Positions 1-8,392 of a DNA stretch of 64,000 nt are shown here, in pieces (the stretch's first letter is position 1; every line of letters begins with the position of its first letter). Made by a program: the position numbers and the translations under genes. Origin of the DNA: Caryophanales bacterium UBA4694 (GTDB lineage Bacteria > Bacillota_I > Bacilli_A > RFN20 > CAG-288); assembly GCA_002404835.1 (NCBI GenBank), contig DHKM01000035.1, positions 94,711 through 158,710 on the forward strand, in the 5' to 3' direction. The notes beneath the pieces are model-generated. The model was not told the DNA's origin and searched no databases. It was given only the letters and a program-made list of their open reading frames with translations.

Positions 1-1
1 C

Positions 2-1405
2 ATCCTTACTGTTATCCGTGAATCTTCTGCCGCGTTGTATGAGAAGGCGGAAAAAGGCATGCCGATTGATGTGGCTTTGGATATCCTTTATGATGAAGCG
101 ATGAAGTCCTTGGAACGTACTCCGGATCTTCTTCCTGTTCTTAAGGAAGTGGGAGTTGTTGATAGCGGAGGTGCCGGACTTTGCAAAATTTTCGAAGGTT
201 TCAAGAAGGCTCTCCACAATGAAATCGTAGAAAAGGAGATGGCTACGGTTACGGAAAAGACCCCTTCTTACACTACTGGGAAAATGCCTTCCAAGCAGGT
301 TGAAGGACATGGTTCGGTCCAAGCCAAATTCAATCACGAAGAATTCGGATATTGTACTCAGTTCCTTCTCAAACTTGCTGATCAGAATGATCTGAAGGGA
401 AAGAAAGCCTTCAACGAAAAGAGATTCAAGGCTGTTTTGGAAGCCCATGGTAATTCCATTGTCTTCATTCATTTGGACGATCTTGTCAAGGTTCATATCC
501 ATACCATGAAGCCTGGCAACATATTCACTTATGCCCAGCAGTTCGGCGAATTCAAGACGATGAAATGCGACAATATGTCCGAACAGCATGAAGAGCTGAT
601 GGATGATTTCGAAAACGAGAAAGAAAAATTAGGCATCCAGCAGGACGGAGAGAAGTTCGATGTGGCTCTCAAGGCTGATGCCACTCTCTCCAAAGAGGAG
701 CAGGAAAAGCATCTCGGAATCGAGAGCAAACCTGCTGAAAAGAAAAAGTATGGTATCATTGCTGTCGGTGCTGGTGAGGGGGTAAGCAATCTCTTCAAGG
801 AAACCAACGTCGATTATGTTGTCAGCGGTGGTCAGACGATGAATCCATCTACGGCTGATTTCGTAAAGGCAATCGAACAGGTCAATGCGGAAAACATCTT
901 CATCCTTCCCAACAACGGAAACATCTATCTTGCGGCAAAGCAGGCCGGCGAGGTTCAGGACAAGGTTCATGTCGAAGTCATTCCGACCAAGACGATTCCG
1001 GAAGGACTTGTCGCTGCCCTTGTATTCAATCCTGACGCCGATGTCTCCGAAAATGTCCAGAACATGATTGAAAACATCAAAGGCATCAAATCCGGTGAAG
1101 TCACCTATGCCATCAAGGATACAACAATCGACGGTGTTACGGTCGAAAAGGACAAATTCATGGGTATCAGCGGAAAGAAAATCCTCTGCTGCCACAAGCA
1201 TAAGACAAATACGCTCCTTGATCTGGTTTCTTCCATGGTCGATGAGGATTCTTCCATCATAACCGTGATCTGCGGTCAGGATGTGACTGAAGAAGAAAAG
1301 AAAGCTGTCACCGATCTTCTTAACGAGAAGTATGGCGATGCCTGTGATATTGTTGTCCAGGACGGCGGTCAGCCGGTCTATTCCTTCTTTGTCTCAGTCG
1401 AATAG
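2..1405 (+). CDS. fakA: Fatty acid kinase A (FakA/YloV, DAK-type), 5' end missing
   Basis: The reading frame is open from base 2, so the start lies before the window; a TTG at 35 is internal, because the codons before it (ILTVIRESSAA) already fit the DhaL domain. FakA is the cytoplasmic ATP-dependent kinase that phosphorylates fatty acids bound to a FakB carrier, feeding PlsX/PlsY phospholipid synthesis. About 467 residues are visible of a family length near 550. The end of the DhaL lobe carries LLPVLKEVGVVDSGGAGL, followed by the central domain (FGYCTQFLL) and a C-terminal DegV/DAK1_2-like domain with GGQTMNPST and LPNNGNI. The C-terminal QPVYSFFVSVE is a typical family end. The stop is TAG, followed directly by a terminator. 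Confidence 0.9.
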   Translation: MLTVIRESSAALYEKAEKGMPIDVALDILYDEAMKSLERTPDLLPVLKEVGVVDSGGAGLCKIFEGFKKALHNEIVEKEMATVTEKTPSYTTGKMPSKQVEGHGSVQAKFNHEEFGYCTQFLLKLADQNDLKGKKAFNEKRFKAVLEAHGNSIVFIHLDDLVKVHIHTMKPGNIFTYAQQFGEFKTMKCDNMSEQHEELMDDFENEKEKLGIQQDGEKFDVALKADATLSKEEQEKHLGIESKPAEKKKYGIIAVGAGEGVSNLFKETNVDYVVSGGQTMNPSTADFVKAIEQVNAENIFILPNNGNIYLAAKQAGEVQDKVHVEVIPTKTIPEGLVAALVFNPDADVSENVQNMIENIKGIKSGEVTYAIKDTTIDGVTVEKDKFMGISGKKILCCHKHKTNTLLDLVSSMVDEDSSIITVICGQDVTEEEKKAVTDLLNEKYGDACDIVVQDGGQPVYSFFVSVE

Positions 1406-1418
1406 TTCTATCTTCTAT

Positions 1419-1445
1419 AGCTCCAGCTTGTCTGGAGCTTTTTCA
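1419..1445 (+). terminator. Intrinsic terminator of fakA
   Basis: Stem AGCTCCAG / CTGGAGCT with loop CTTGT, followed by a T-run, 14 bases after the fakA stop. Confidence 0.85.
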
Positions 1446-1447
1446 AT

Positions 1448-1471
1448 GGAAAACGGCACCTTTCGGTGCCG
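1448..1471 (-). terminator. Intrinsic terminator of the EF-G-like gene
   Basis: Seven-pair stem CGGCACC/GGTGCCG with a GAAA tetraloop on the minus strand, followed by TTTTCC, just after the stop at 1478. Confidence 0.85.
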
Positions 1472-1477
1472 CTTGTT

Positions 1478-3529
1478 TTAACGGTTCTCTTCGATGACTT
1501 TCTCTTCCAGGTTTTTCGGAAGAGGCTCATAGCTGTTGAACTCGAGATTGAAATAGGCGGTTGCCTTGGACAGGGATTTCAGTTCGTTTGCGTATTCCAT
1601 GATTTCGCTTTCCGGTGCTAGACAGATGATGTCCAAAGTATCGCCGCTGGCGTCGTTTGTCTCGAGAATCCTAGCTCTCCTCTTTGTCAGATCCGATAGA
1701 ATGCTCCCTAAATATTCGTTCGGAACGTTTACGGTGATTTTGTCATAAGGTTCCAAAATAATCGGAGCACACTCCTTATAGGCGTTTCTGAAGGCGAGGA
1801 TGCTGGCATTCTTGAAGGCCATTTCGTTGCTGTCGACGCTATGTTCTTTTCCGTCTTTGAGGATGGCTTTTACGCGGATGACCGGTGCTTGAATCAGACT
1901 TCCGTGTTCCAGGGCTTCATGGAATCCTTTTTCTACGGCAGGATAATAACCTTTTGAGACGTGTCCTCCGAAGACCTGCGATTCAAAGGCAATGTCGGGA
2001 TTTGGAACGAACTCCATCGTGACCACTCCATAATATCCGCTTCCGCCAGACTGTTTGATATATCTACCTTCTGCCGTTGCTTTTTTGGTAATGGTCTCAC
2101 GATAGGAAATCTTTCTTCTTTCTTCCTTGAAATGAATTTGGTATTCGTTTCTCAACTTATCCATGAAATAATTGAGGTGAGTTAGGTTGAGACCACCTAA
2201 AAGAAGCTGTCCCGTGGTATCTTCTTTTCTAAGTTCGATGGTCGGATTTTCAAGCATCATTTTTTCGACCGCAGGGAAAAGTTTATCCGAATCCTTCTTT
2301 GTGTCACAGACAATCGCTTTGAAATAAACCGGGGTGGGATAATTCACGGACTTGAACAGGACCGGTTTTTCTTTTGACGACAGGGTATAGGAGAGATGCA
2401 TATCATCAAGTCTGTTGGTGCAGGCAATGTCTCCGGCACTGGCTTCCTCGATTGGAATGAGCTTTTCTCCCTGGATGCTGAAAAGAGAGTTGATCTTGTA
2501 TTCTTTCTGGTTGTTCAGGCAGATGAATTCGTCTCCGGGATGTACTTTTCCTGATTGAACTTTGAAAATGGAAATCAGACCTTGGTATGGATTATAGGAA
2601 TTCTTGAACACAGTGAGAGATGTACTCTCTTCTGTATCCGTCTTCACCTCGATCTCGTTTCCGTCTTGGTCTACGGCCGGAATCGGTTTGAGATCTTTCG
2701 GCGATGGGAGATAATCGATCAGCATAGACAAAGTCGTATTGATGCCGATGTCCTTGGTTGCCGAACCGACGATAAGAGGATAAAGTTCGCCGTTCAGTAC
2801 TCCGTCTCGAAGTCCTTTTTTGATTTCATCATTTGTCAAAGGCTCTCCGGAGAAGAACTTCTCAAGCATTTCGTCGTTTGTAGTGGCAACTGCTTCGCAG
2901 AGCCTATTATGGAGCTCGAAGACAATCTGCCTCTTGTCCTCGTAAATGATATCGTCTACACATTCTTTTCCGTTGTACTTCCTGGCTTTGAGTTCCACGA
3001 CGTTGACGAAACCGTCAAAATTCTGCTCATGACCGGTAGGATAACAGAAGGGAACGATTTTCTTGTTATCGAGTTTTTCCGTGATTTCCTTCAGGATGGA
3101 GGAAAAATCGACATTCTCTTTATCCATCTTGTTGAGGAAGATGAATATCGGCACACCTCTTTTCCGGAGAAGATTGAAGTTCTTGATGGTTCCTATCTGC
3201 ACGCCTTTGGATGCATCAATGACAAGAATGGCTCCTTTGATAAGTCTCGTTATGCCGATGGTCTCAAAAATGAAATCGTCGTTGCCTGGGACATCGATTA
3301 AGTTGATTTTGTATCCCCTATATTCTAAAGGAATGATACTTGAGGATAGGGAAGACTGTTTTTTCTTCTCCTCTTCGAGGAAATCCGATAAGGTGTTTTT
3401 GGTTTCGATACTTCCCTTCTTGTTAATAAGACCTGCTTTCAAGGCTAATGATTCGGCAAGGCTTGTTTTTCCGCTTCCCTGATGACCGACAATGGCTACG
3501 TTTCTGATTTTCTCTGGTAAATAGGTCAT
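1478..3529 (-). CDS. EF-G-like translational GTPase (FusA2-type)
   Basis: This 683-residue protein has the elongation factor G layout: GTPase domain with P-loop GHQGSGKT (15-22), G3 DVPGNDDF (79-86) and G4 NKMD (133-136), then domains II to V. It differs from canonical EF-G. The P-loop is GHQGSGKT rather than GHIDAGKT. The DxPGH histidine that activates water is asparagine (N83). The switch I GITI motif is replaced by a Ser-rich QSSLSSS. These changes place it with the second EF-G-like family found in many bacteria (for example Mycobacterium FusA2, Thermus EF-G-2), whose role is poorly defined, rather than with the housekeeping translocase. AAGGAG stands 8 bases before the ATG. The gene is monocistronic, with its own terminator and a CRE-like site in its leader. 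Confidence 0.85.
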   Translation of the reverse strand: MTYLPEKIRNVAIVGHQGSGKTSLAESLALKAGLINKKGSIETKNTLSDFLEEEKKKQSSLSSSIIPLEYRGYKINLIDVPGNDDFIFETIGITRLIKGAILVIDASKGVQIGTIKNFNLLRKRGVPIFIFLNKMDKENVDFSSILKEITEKLDNKKIVPFCYPTGHEQNFDGFVNVVELKARKYNGKECVDDIIYEDKRQIVFELHNRLCEAVATTNDEMLEKFFSGEPLTNDEIKKGLRDGVLNGELYPLIVGSATKDIGINTTLSMLIDYLPSPKDLKPIPAVDQDGNEIEVKTDTEESTSLTVFKNSYNPYQGLISIFKVQSGKVHPGDEFICLNNQKEYKINSLFSIQGEKLIPIEEASAGDIACTNRLDDMHLSYTLSSKEKPVLFKSVNYPTPVYFKAIVCDTKKDSDKLFPAVEKMMLENPTIELRKEDTTGQLLLGGLNLTHLNYFMDKLRNEYQIHFKEERRKISYRETITKKATAEGRYIKQSGGSGYYGVVTMEFVPNPDIAFESQVFGGHVSKGYYPAVEKGFHEALEHGSLIQAPVIRVKAILKDGKEHSVDSNEMAFKNASILAFRNAYKECAPIILEPYDKITVNVPNEYLGSILSDLTKRRARILETNDASGDTLDIICLAPESEIMEYANELKSLSKATAYFNLEFNSYEPLPKNLEEKVIEENR

Positions 3530-3542
3530 ATTCCTTTCTCCT

Positions 3543-3575
3543 TGTAATCGCTTACAATATAATTAGAGTATATCA
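3543..3575 (-). promoter_or_regulatory. Putative promoter and CRE-like palindrome of the EF-G-like gene
   Basis: On the minus strand an extended -10 (TGA then TATACT, 3567-3575) is followed by TGTAAGCGATTACA at 3543-3556. This matches the catabolite-response consensus TGNAANCGNTNNCA perfectly and would sit just downstream of the start site. A second copy with one mismatch lies at 3675-3688. No good -35 is seen. One match by chance in a window of this size is possible. Confidence 0.4.
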
Positions 3576-3694
3576 TGAAATAACTAAAATGAATATAAAA
3601 TGTTGTCTTTTGAATTTTATTTCATTTTATGCGACTAATTTACTGAACATCTAATCAGAAGATAAACGACAAAATGTAAGCGGTATCCAATTAT

Positions 3695-3729
3695 AAAAAA
3701 GAAAAAGTGCTGTTTTTTTTCAGCACTTT
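3695..3729 (-). terminator. Intrinsic terminator of the exporter operon
   Basis: Nine-pair stem AAAGTGCTG/CAGCACTTT with an eight-base homopolymer loop, followed on the minus strand by TTTTTC and more T residues, 5 bases after the stop at 3734. Confidence 0.8.
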
Positions 3730-3733
3730 ATCG

Positions 3734-5542
3734 TCATTCAAATGCGAACTGAGAGTTGTAAAGGGAAGCATAGAACCCATTCTTTTTCATGAGTTCTTCA
3801 TGATTTCCAACTTCGATGATGTTTCCATCCTTCATGACGAGAATCATATCGGCATTCTTGATGGTACTGAGTCTGTGGGCGATGACAAAGCTTGTTTTCT
3901 TGGCTGTAAGCTTGTCCATGGCTTCCTGTATTTCCTCTTCTGTTCTGGTATCCACGTTGGATGTGGCTTCATCTAGAATCATCATCGGCGTTTTTCTAAG
4001 CATGGCTCGGCATATGGTGATAAGCTGTCTTTGTCCGGCAGAGAGAGAATTGGAATCCTTGATGACATAATCGAGTTTTCCCGGCAAGGTCTCGACGAAA
4101 TGGTAGAGGTTTGCTTCTTTGCAGGCCTGAAGGATTTCTTCATCTGTCACTCCCTGAGTGGAATAGACCAGGTTGTCCCTTAAAGTACCTTCGAAGATCC
4201 AGGTATCCTGGAGCACCATGCCGAACAGGCTGTGGATTTCGCTTCTAGGCATATCGTGGATGTTTATTCCATCGATGGTGATTTTTCCCTGACTGATTTC
4301 ATAGAAACGCATCAGAAGATTGACCATCGTGGTTTTTCCGGCACCGGTCGGACCGACGATGGCGACTTTCATACCAGGTTTGACGTGGGCAGAAAAGTCG
4401 TGGATGATTTCTCTTGATGGATCATAGGAGAAATGGACGTGATCGAATATGATTTCGCCCTGGATGGTTTTATTGTTGTTTTCAAAGAGCTTGTTTGTTT
4501 TGCCATCCTCGTTTTCCATCTCCTTCTCGGCAAGGAAGTCGAAGACACGTTTGCTGGCTGCTCCGGCACTTTGAAGACTGTTCATGGCCTGGCCTAGTTG
4601 TGCTAGCGGAGACTGGAAGAGGTTGACATAGATGGTGAAGGCTGTGATGGTGCCATAAGTGATTCCGGAAACGTTGTTGGCAAGGAGGAGGCCTCCGGAA
4701 AGGAAAACTCCTGCCATGACAAGATAACTAACGAAGGAGTTGATCGGCATGATGAACCCACCGCAGATTTGGGCTTTTGTCATGGTAGTCCCCAGTTCTG
4801 TATTGTTCTTTTCGAAATAGGAGTCCATCTTCTTTTCGGCATTGAAGAGCTTGATGACCGTCTGACCGGAATATTTTTCTTCCACGATACCGTTTACCAT
4901 ACCGATTTCTTCTTGTCTCTTGATGAACAGAGGCGAGGCGATTTTCATGATGAACATCAGGAGAATCAGCATCAGAGGAAGAGAAATCAGTGCAACGAGC
5001 GCCATCTGCCAGGAAGTGTAGAACATACCGATCAACGAACCGACTAGCATGAATACTGAGGAGATGACCATGGAAATGGCTTGGTCAAGGGACTGGGCCA
5101 AAGTATCCACATCGTTGGTGACACGGCTCAGGATATCGCCGATAGTGGTCCTATCGAAATAACTCAGAGGGATCCGGTTGATTTTCTCGGAGATGGTTTT
5201 CCTTAGGTTATAGGCATAATGCTGTGAGACACTTGTAAGGATGAAGGATGCTAGATAATTCGTGATGATATATGCGGCATAAATGATGATAAGAATGAAC
5301 AGATAATGGGTAACCTGGTCGATGTCGATCTTTGTTCCGTTTCCGCCCAAGGCAATCAGATTCGTCATGTCCTTCAGGTATTGAGGGGAGATGATCTGAA
5401 GAACGACGGAAGTCAGAAGAAGGAGACTTGCAATGATGAAATAAGGTAAGAATTTCTTGGCGGAAGACATGTATTTCGCCATGGATTTTTTGTCGAATTC
5501 CGGTTTTCCGTTTGCTCTTTGGAATACGCTTTTGCGATTCAT
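3734..5542 (-). CDS. ABC exporter half-transporter, catalytic-Glu subunit
   Basis: A 602-residue fusion of a six-helix exporter membrane domain (about 30-330) and an ATPase domain. Motifs are Walker A GPTGAGKT (397-404), signature LSAGQ (500-504), Walker B MMILDE with the catalytic glutamate E525, and switch histidine H556. The signature is noncanonical (SAGQ for SGGQ), complementing the defective ATP site of the upstream partner, whose stop it overlaps by four bases. Such pairs (EfrAB, LmrCD, PatAB, TM287/288) export drugs, peptides or lipids across the cytoplasmic membrane. The substrate cannot be read from the sequence. It is the last gene of the marR operon and has a terminator behind it. 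Confidence 0.9.
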   Translation of the reverse strand: MNRKSVFQRANGKPEFDKKSMAKYMSSAKKFLPYFIIASLLLLTSVVLQIISPQYLKDMTNLIALGGNGTKIDIDQVTHYLFILIIIYAAYIITNYLASFILTSVSQHYAYNLRKTISEKINRIPLSYFDRTTIGDILSRVTNDVDTLAQSLDQAISMVISSVFMLVGSLIGMFYTSWQMALVALISLPLMLILLMFIMKIASPLFIKRQEEIGMVNGIVEEKYSGQTVIKLFNAEKKMDSYFEKNNTELGTTMTKAQICGGFIMPINSFVSYLVMAGVFLSGGLLLANNVSGITYGTITAFTIYVNLFQSPLAQLGQAMNSLQSAGAASKRVFDFLAEKEMENEDGKTNKLFENNNKTIQGEIIFDHVHFSYDPSREIIHDFSAHVKPGMKVAIVGPTGAGKTTMVNLLMRFYEISQGKITIDGINIHDMPRSEIHSLFGMVLQDTWIFEGTLRDNLVYSTQGVTDEEILQACKEANLYHFVETLPGKLDYVIKDSNSLSAGQRQLITICRAMLRKTPMMILDEATSNVDTRTEEEIQEAMDKLTAKKTSFVIAHRLSTIKNADMILVMKDGNIIEVGNHEELMKKNGFYASLYNSQFAFE

Positions 5543-7446
5543 AAACCCAATTCCTCCTTGGAAAGCTGAGAGAGTGCGATATCCAGATAAGTCTTGCAGT
5601 TTTTGAGAAGTTCCTTATGGGTTCCCTGACCGACTACTTTTCCGTTTTCAAGGACGAGGATTTCATCCGCGTCCATGATGGTACCGATTCTCTGGGCTAC
5701 GATGACTTTTGTTACATCTGGCATCTGCTCTTTGATGTTTTGTCTGACTTTTAGATCTGTTTTGAAATCCAGGGCAGAGAAAGAATCATCGAAGACGACG
5801 ATTTCCGGGTGGATGGCCAAAGCTCTTGCAATGCAGAGTCGCTGTCTTTGCCCTCCGGATACATTTGTTCCACCTTGCGCTATCGGTGAATCGAATTTTT
5901 CAGGCATTTTTTCAATGAACTCGTCGGCACAGCTGATCTTGGCGACTTGTTCCATCTCATCTTGTTTCAGATCATCGTTTCCGAGCATTAGGTTCGACTT
6001 GATGGTTCCGGTGAAGAGAAGACCTTTTTGGGGAATGAATCCGATTTTGGAATGAAGGGTCTTCTGGTTCAGGTCTTTGACGTTGATGCCGTCGATCAGG
6101 ACTTCGCCTTGTGTGGCATCATAGAGTCTTGGTATTAGGTTGATGAGCGTTGTTTTTCCGCATCCTGTTGCGCCGATGATGGCGACTGTCATGCCTTTTT
6201 CCGCTTTGAAGCTGACGTTGGAGAAAATGTCCTTTTCGGCATCCGGGTAGCGGAAGGAAACGTTTCTGAATTCGATGCTGCCTTTTTCTTTGGAGATTTT
6301 TTCCTTCACTGGATCCAGAATGTCGTTTTTGCTTTCGAGGACTTCGTTGATACGTTTGGCTGAGACACTAGCTCTCGGATACATGACGAAGAGCATCAAA
6401 AGCATCATGAAGGCCATGATAATCTGGGAAGAAAGCTGGGCAAATGAAACTAAATCTGCATAATAAAGTTGATTATCGTTGATGAGGATTGCTCCTACAT
6501 AATACAAAGCAAGAGTGACTCCGTTCATGACGAGGGTCATAAGCGGCGACATCAGAGCCATAGCATGACCGGTGAAGAGGTTTAGATGCATGAGGTCGGA
6601 GTTGGCATTGTCGAATTTTCTTTCTTGGTATTTTTCTGCATTGAAGGCTCTGACGACTCTGACACCGCTGAGGCTTTCTTCGGTTATTCCGTTGAGCCTA
6701 TCGATATATTTCTGGGAAACCTTGAATTTCGGAAGAACAAGAATCATCAAAACGATAAGGCAGGCTACCATGCAGATGATGCTGATTGCTGTTACAAGCG
6801 TGAGCTGTGTGGAACTCGCCTGGATTTTGAGAATGGCCCAAATGGCCGTTACAGGAGCGGCAAAGAACATTCTTGTGATGAGAAGAATGGTCATCTGGAC
6901 GTTTTCGAGGTCATTTGAGGTTCTCGTGATTAAGGAAGGTATGGAGAAGGAGTTGATGTTGTTCAAAGACATCGAAGAAACCTTGCTGTTGATTTCGGAA
7001 CGTACACGAGTGGCAAAGCTGGCAGCGATGATGGAAGCTAAGGTGCATATGACCATCTGGACTAAGACATAGCCGACGGCGTTTAGAATGATCATTCCGC
7101 CATTGAACCAGATGTCGTTTACTGTTGCAATCGCAATATTATGGACGATAGGCTGAATCGTAGCCAATTGGTCGGATGGAATCATCGGAAACTGACTTGG
7201 ATTGGATAGGGCACTATCAAACTGTGCCCAAGACATCTGACTTGGTATGATTGCTCCCAGGTTGAAGCTTCCCATGGAAATCAATTCTGGATGGTTCTGA
7301 TAATTGATATAGGTTATGGCGGTCATGATCCCACTGATATAGTCTGTCATATTCATGACACAATATACCTGCAGAACGGTTAAACCGAGTATGATGACGA
7401 TGAGCGCCCAATCGACTTTTCTTAGTTTTTTCAGAAGTTTGAACAT
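5539..7446 (-). CDS. ABC exporter half-transporter, degenerate-site subunit
   Basis: A 635-residue membrane-ATPase fusion with an enlarged first extracytoplasmic loop (about residues 35-110). Walker A is GATGCGKT (425-432) and the signature is the canonical VSGGQ (529-533). Walker B ends in FDD, so the catalytic glutamate is aspartate (D554), and the switch histidine is glutamine (Q585). It therefore supplies the good signature to its partner's active site while its own site is degenerate, the classic asymmetric heterodimer. AAAGGA lies upstream of the ATG. The start overlaps the end of marR by 16 bases and the end overlaps the partner by 4. Confidence 0.9.
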   Translation of the reverse strand: MFKLLKKLRKVDWALIVIILGLTVLQVYCVMNMTDYISGIMTAITYINYQNHPELISMGSFNLGAIIPSQMSWAQFDSALSNPSQFPMIPSDQLATIQPIVHNIAIATVNDIWFNGGMIILNAVGYVLVQMVICTLASIIAASFATRVRSEINSKVSSMSLNNINSFSIPSLITRTSNDLENVQMTILLITRMFFAAPVTAIWAILKIQASSTQLTLVTAISIICMVACLIVLMILVLPKFKVSQKYIDRLNGITEESLSGVRVVRAFNAEKYQERKFDNANSDLMHLNLFTGHAMALMSPLMTLVMNGVTLALYYVGAILINDNQLYYADLVSFAQLSSQIIMAFMMLLMLFVMYPRASVSAKRINEVLESKNDILDPVKEKISKEKGSIEFRNVSFRYPDAEKDIFSNVSFKAEKGMTVAIIGATGCGKTTLINLIPRLYDATQGEVLIDGINVKDLNQKTLHSKIGFIPQKGLLFTGTIKSNLMLGNDDLKQDEMEQVAKISCADEFIEKMPEKFDSPIAQGGTNVSGGQRQRLCIARALAIHPEIVVFDDSFSALDFKTDLKVRQNIKEQMPDVTKVIVAQRIGTIMDADEILVLENGKVVGQGTHKELLKNCKTYLDIALSQLSKEELGL

Positions 7447-7961
7447 TTTTCTTTGTCCTTTCTATCCGGCATGACTTCAATGCCTTTGCTTTTTTCGAGA
7501 ATTTCCTTCTTCATCTTGTAGTAGTCTGTCGATTCTTTGGCAATGATTTCGGCAAGACGGTTTGCTTCTTTCAGCTCTTCTTCTCCGATTTTCTTCTTTA
7601 GAGAAAGGAAGTAAGAGTCGATATCGGATTCGATGAGATTGGCCAGCCCTTGACCTTTTTTGGTCAGGGAAAAGTATTTTTTCCGTCTATCCTTTTCGTC
7701 TATGATATGGATCAGATATCCTTTTTCTTCCATATCCCTGGTGGCATTGGCAATTCGACTTTTGCTGACTTTGTGCGTAGCCGCAGCTTCAGCCGGAGAG
7801 ATTTTTTTGTCTGGAAAGAGGTTGAGAAGGAAGAATAACTGACCTGGCCCTAAATCATCGACTAAATCGGAAAGAGGATTGATCGACCAAAAATAGAAAT
7901 AAATCTGGCATAAAAGGAATTGGGAGATTCCACAATCATTAAAAGAAGAGTTGCTATCCAT
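7431..7961 (-). CDS. MarR-family transcriptional regulator
   Basis: This 176-residue protein has a winged helix: recognition region SPAEAAATHKVSKSRIANATRDMEEKGY, then the wing with DEKDRRKKYFSLTKKG, flanked by long helices for dimerisation. It begins the three-gene exporter operon and overlaps the first exporter gene, so it very likely represses this operon until a ligand binds. GAGGTG lies 4 bases before the ATG, and a near-consensus promoter lies just upstream. Confidence 0.88.
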   Translation of the reverse strand: MDSNSSFNDCGISQFLLCQIYFYFWSINPLSDLVDDLGPGQLFFLLNLFPDKKISPAEAAATHKVSKSRIANATRDMEEKGYLIHIIDEKDRRKKYFSLTKKGQGLANLIESDIDSYFLSLKKKIGEEELKEANRLAEIIAKESTDYYKMKKEILEKSKGIEVMPDRKDKEKCSNF

Positions 7962-7994
7962 AGTTCACCTCGTGAAATATTTTTACATTCAAAA

Positions 7995-8022
7995 ATTATA
8001 CGAATCATTTACCAAAATTCAA
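7995..8022 (-). promoter_or_regulatory. Promoter of the marR-exporter operon
   Basis: On the minus strand TTGAAT (8017-8022), a 16-base spacer and TATAAT (7995-8000), about 35 bases before the marR start. An imperfect inverted repeat (GTGAAATATTTT near 7972 and AAAATATTTTAC near 8035) brackets it and could be the MarR operator; that part is inference. Confidence 0.7.
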
Positions 8023-8075
8023 TAGAAAAAGATAAAATATTTTACTCTGTGAATCAATTTATAGATAAAGCGGTT

Positions 8076-8360
8076 TCAATCTTCGTATTCGTCACCATAT
8101 TTGTGATTATCTGTTTCGTGATGAATATTGAGATTTCTATATCCGTTCTTGCTTCCACCCCAACGAAAAAGGATTTCGTCCCTTTGGGAATCGTCAATGG
8201 CATAGTAGCCATCATTGCCATTCAAAATCTTCTCTTTTTCCTCATAATCTAATATATCCCAGTCTGTAGTTCTGTGTCTTATGAAGTAATTTCCGTTATC
8301 TTCTACGATGATTTCTTCGGGATCAGAAAAATCCCCTTTTCCGATATAAATATAGTTCAT
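8076..8360 (-). CDS. Hypothetical protein, possibly leaderless
   Basis: An open frame of 94 codons starting MNYIYIGKGDFSDPEE and ending in an acidic tail (KYGDEYED). I do not recognise a family; the composition is polar, soluble and acidic, with no signal peptide. The longer frame back to 8438 would overlap the end of the AEC gene, so I chose the ATG at 8358-8360. No Shine-Dalgarno is present. Instead TATAAT lies exactly six bases before the ATG, which would place transcription start at the start codon. Existence as a real gene is only moderately supported. Confidence 0.45.
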   Translation of the reverse strand: MNYIYIGKGDFSDPEEIIVEDNGNYFIRHRTTDWDILDYEEKEKILNGNDGYYAIDDSQRDEILFRWGGSKNGYRNLNIHHETDNHKYGDEYED

Positions 8361-8392
8361 AGCTATATTATAAAGGAAAGGGGACTGATTTT

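Noticed and set aside
629..1201. Long antisense frame inside fakA, and similar shadows in other genes
   Set aside because: It has no ribosome site and no family features, and it mirrors the codon pattern of the real gene on the other strand.
7966..8046. MarR operator from the AAATATTTT inverted repeat
   Set aside because: Arms are AT-rich, imperfect and about 50 bases apart; noted with the promoter only.
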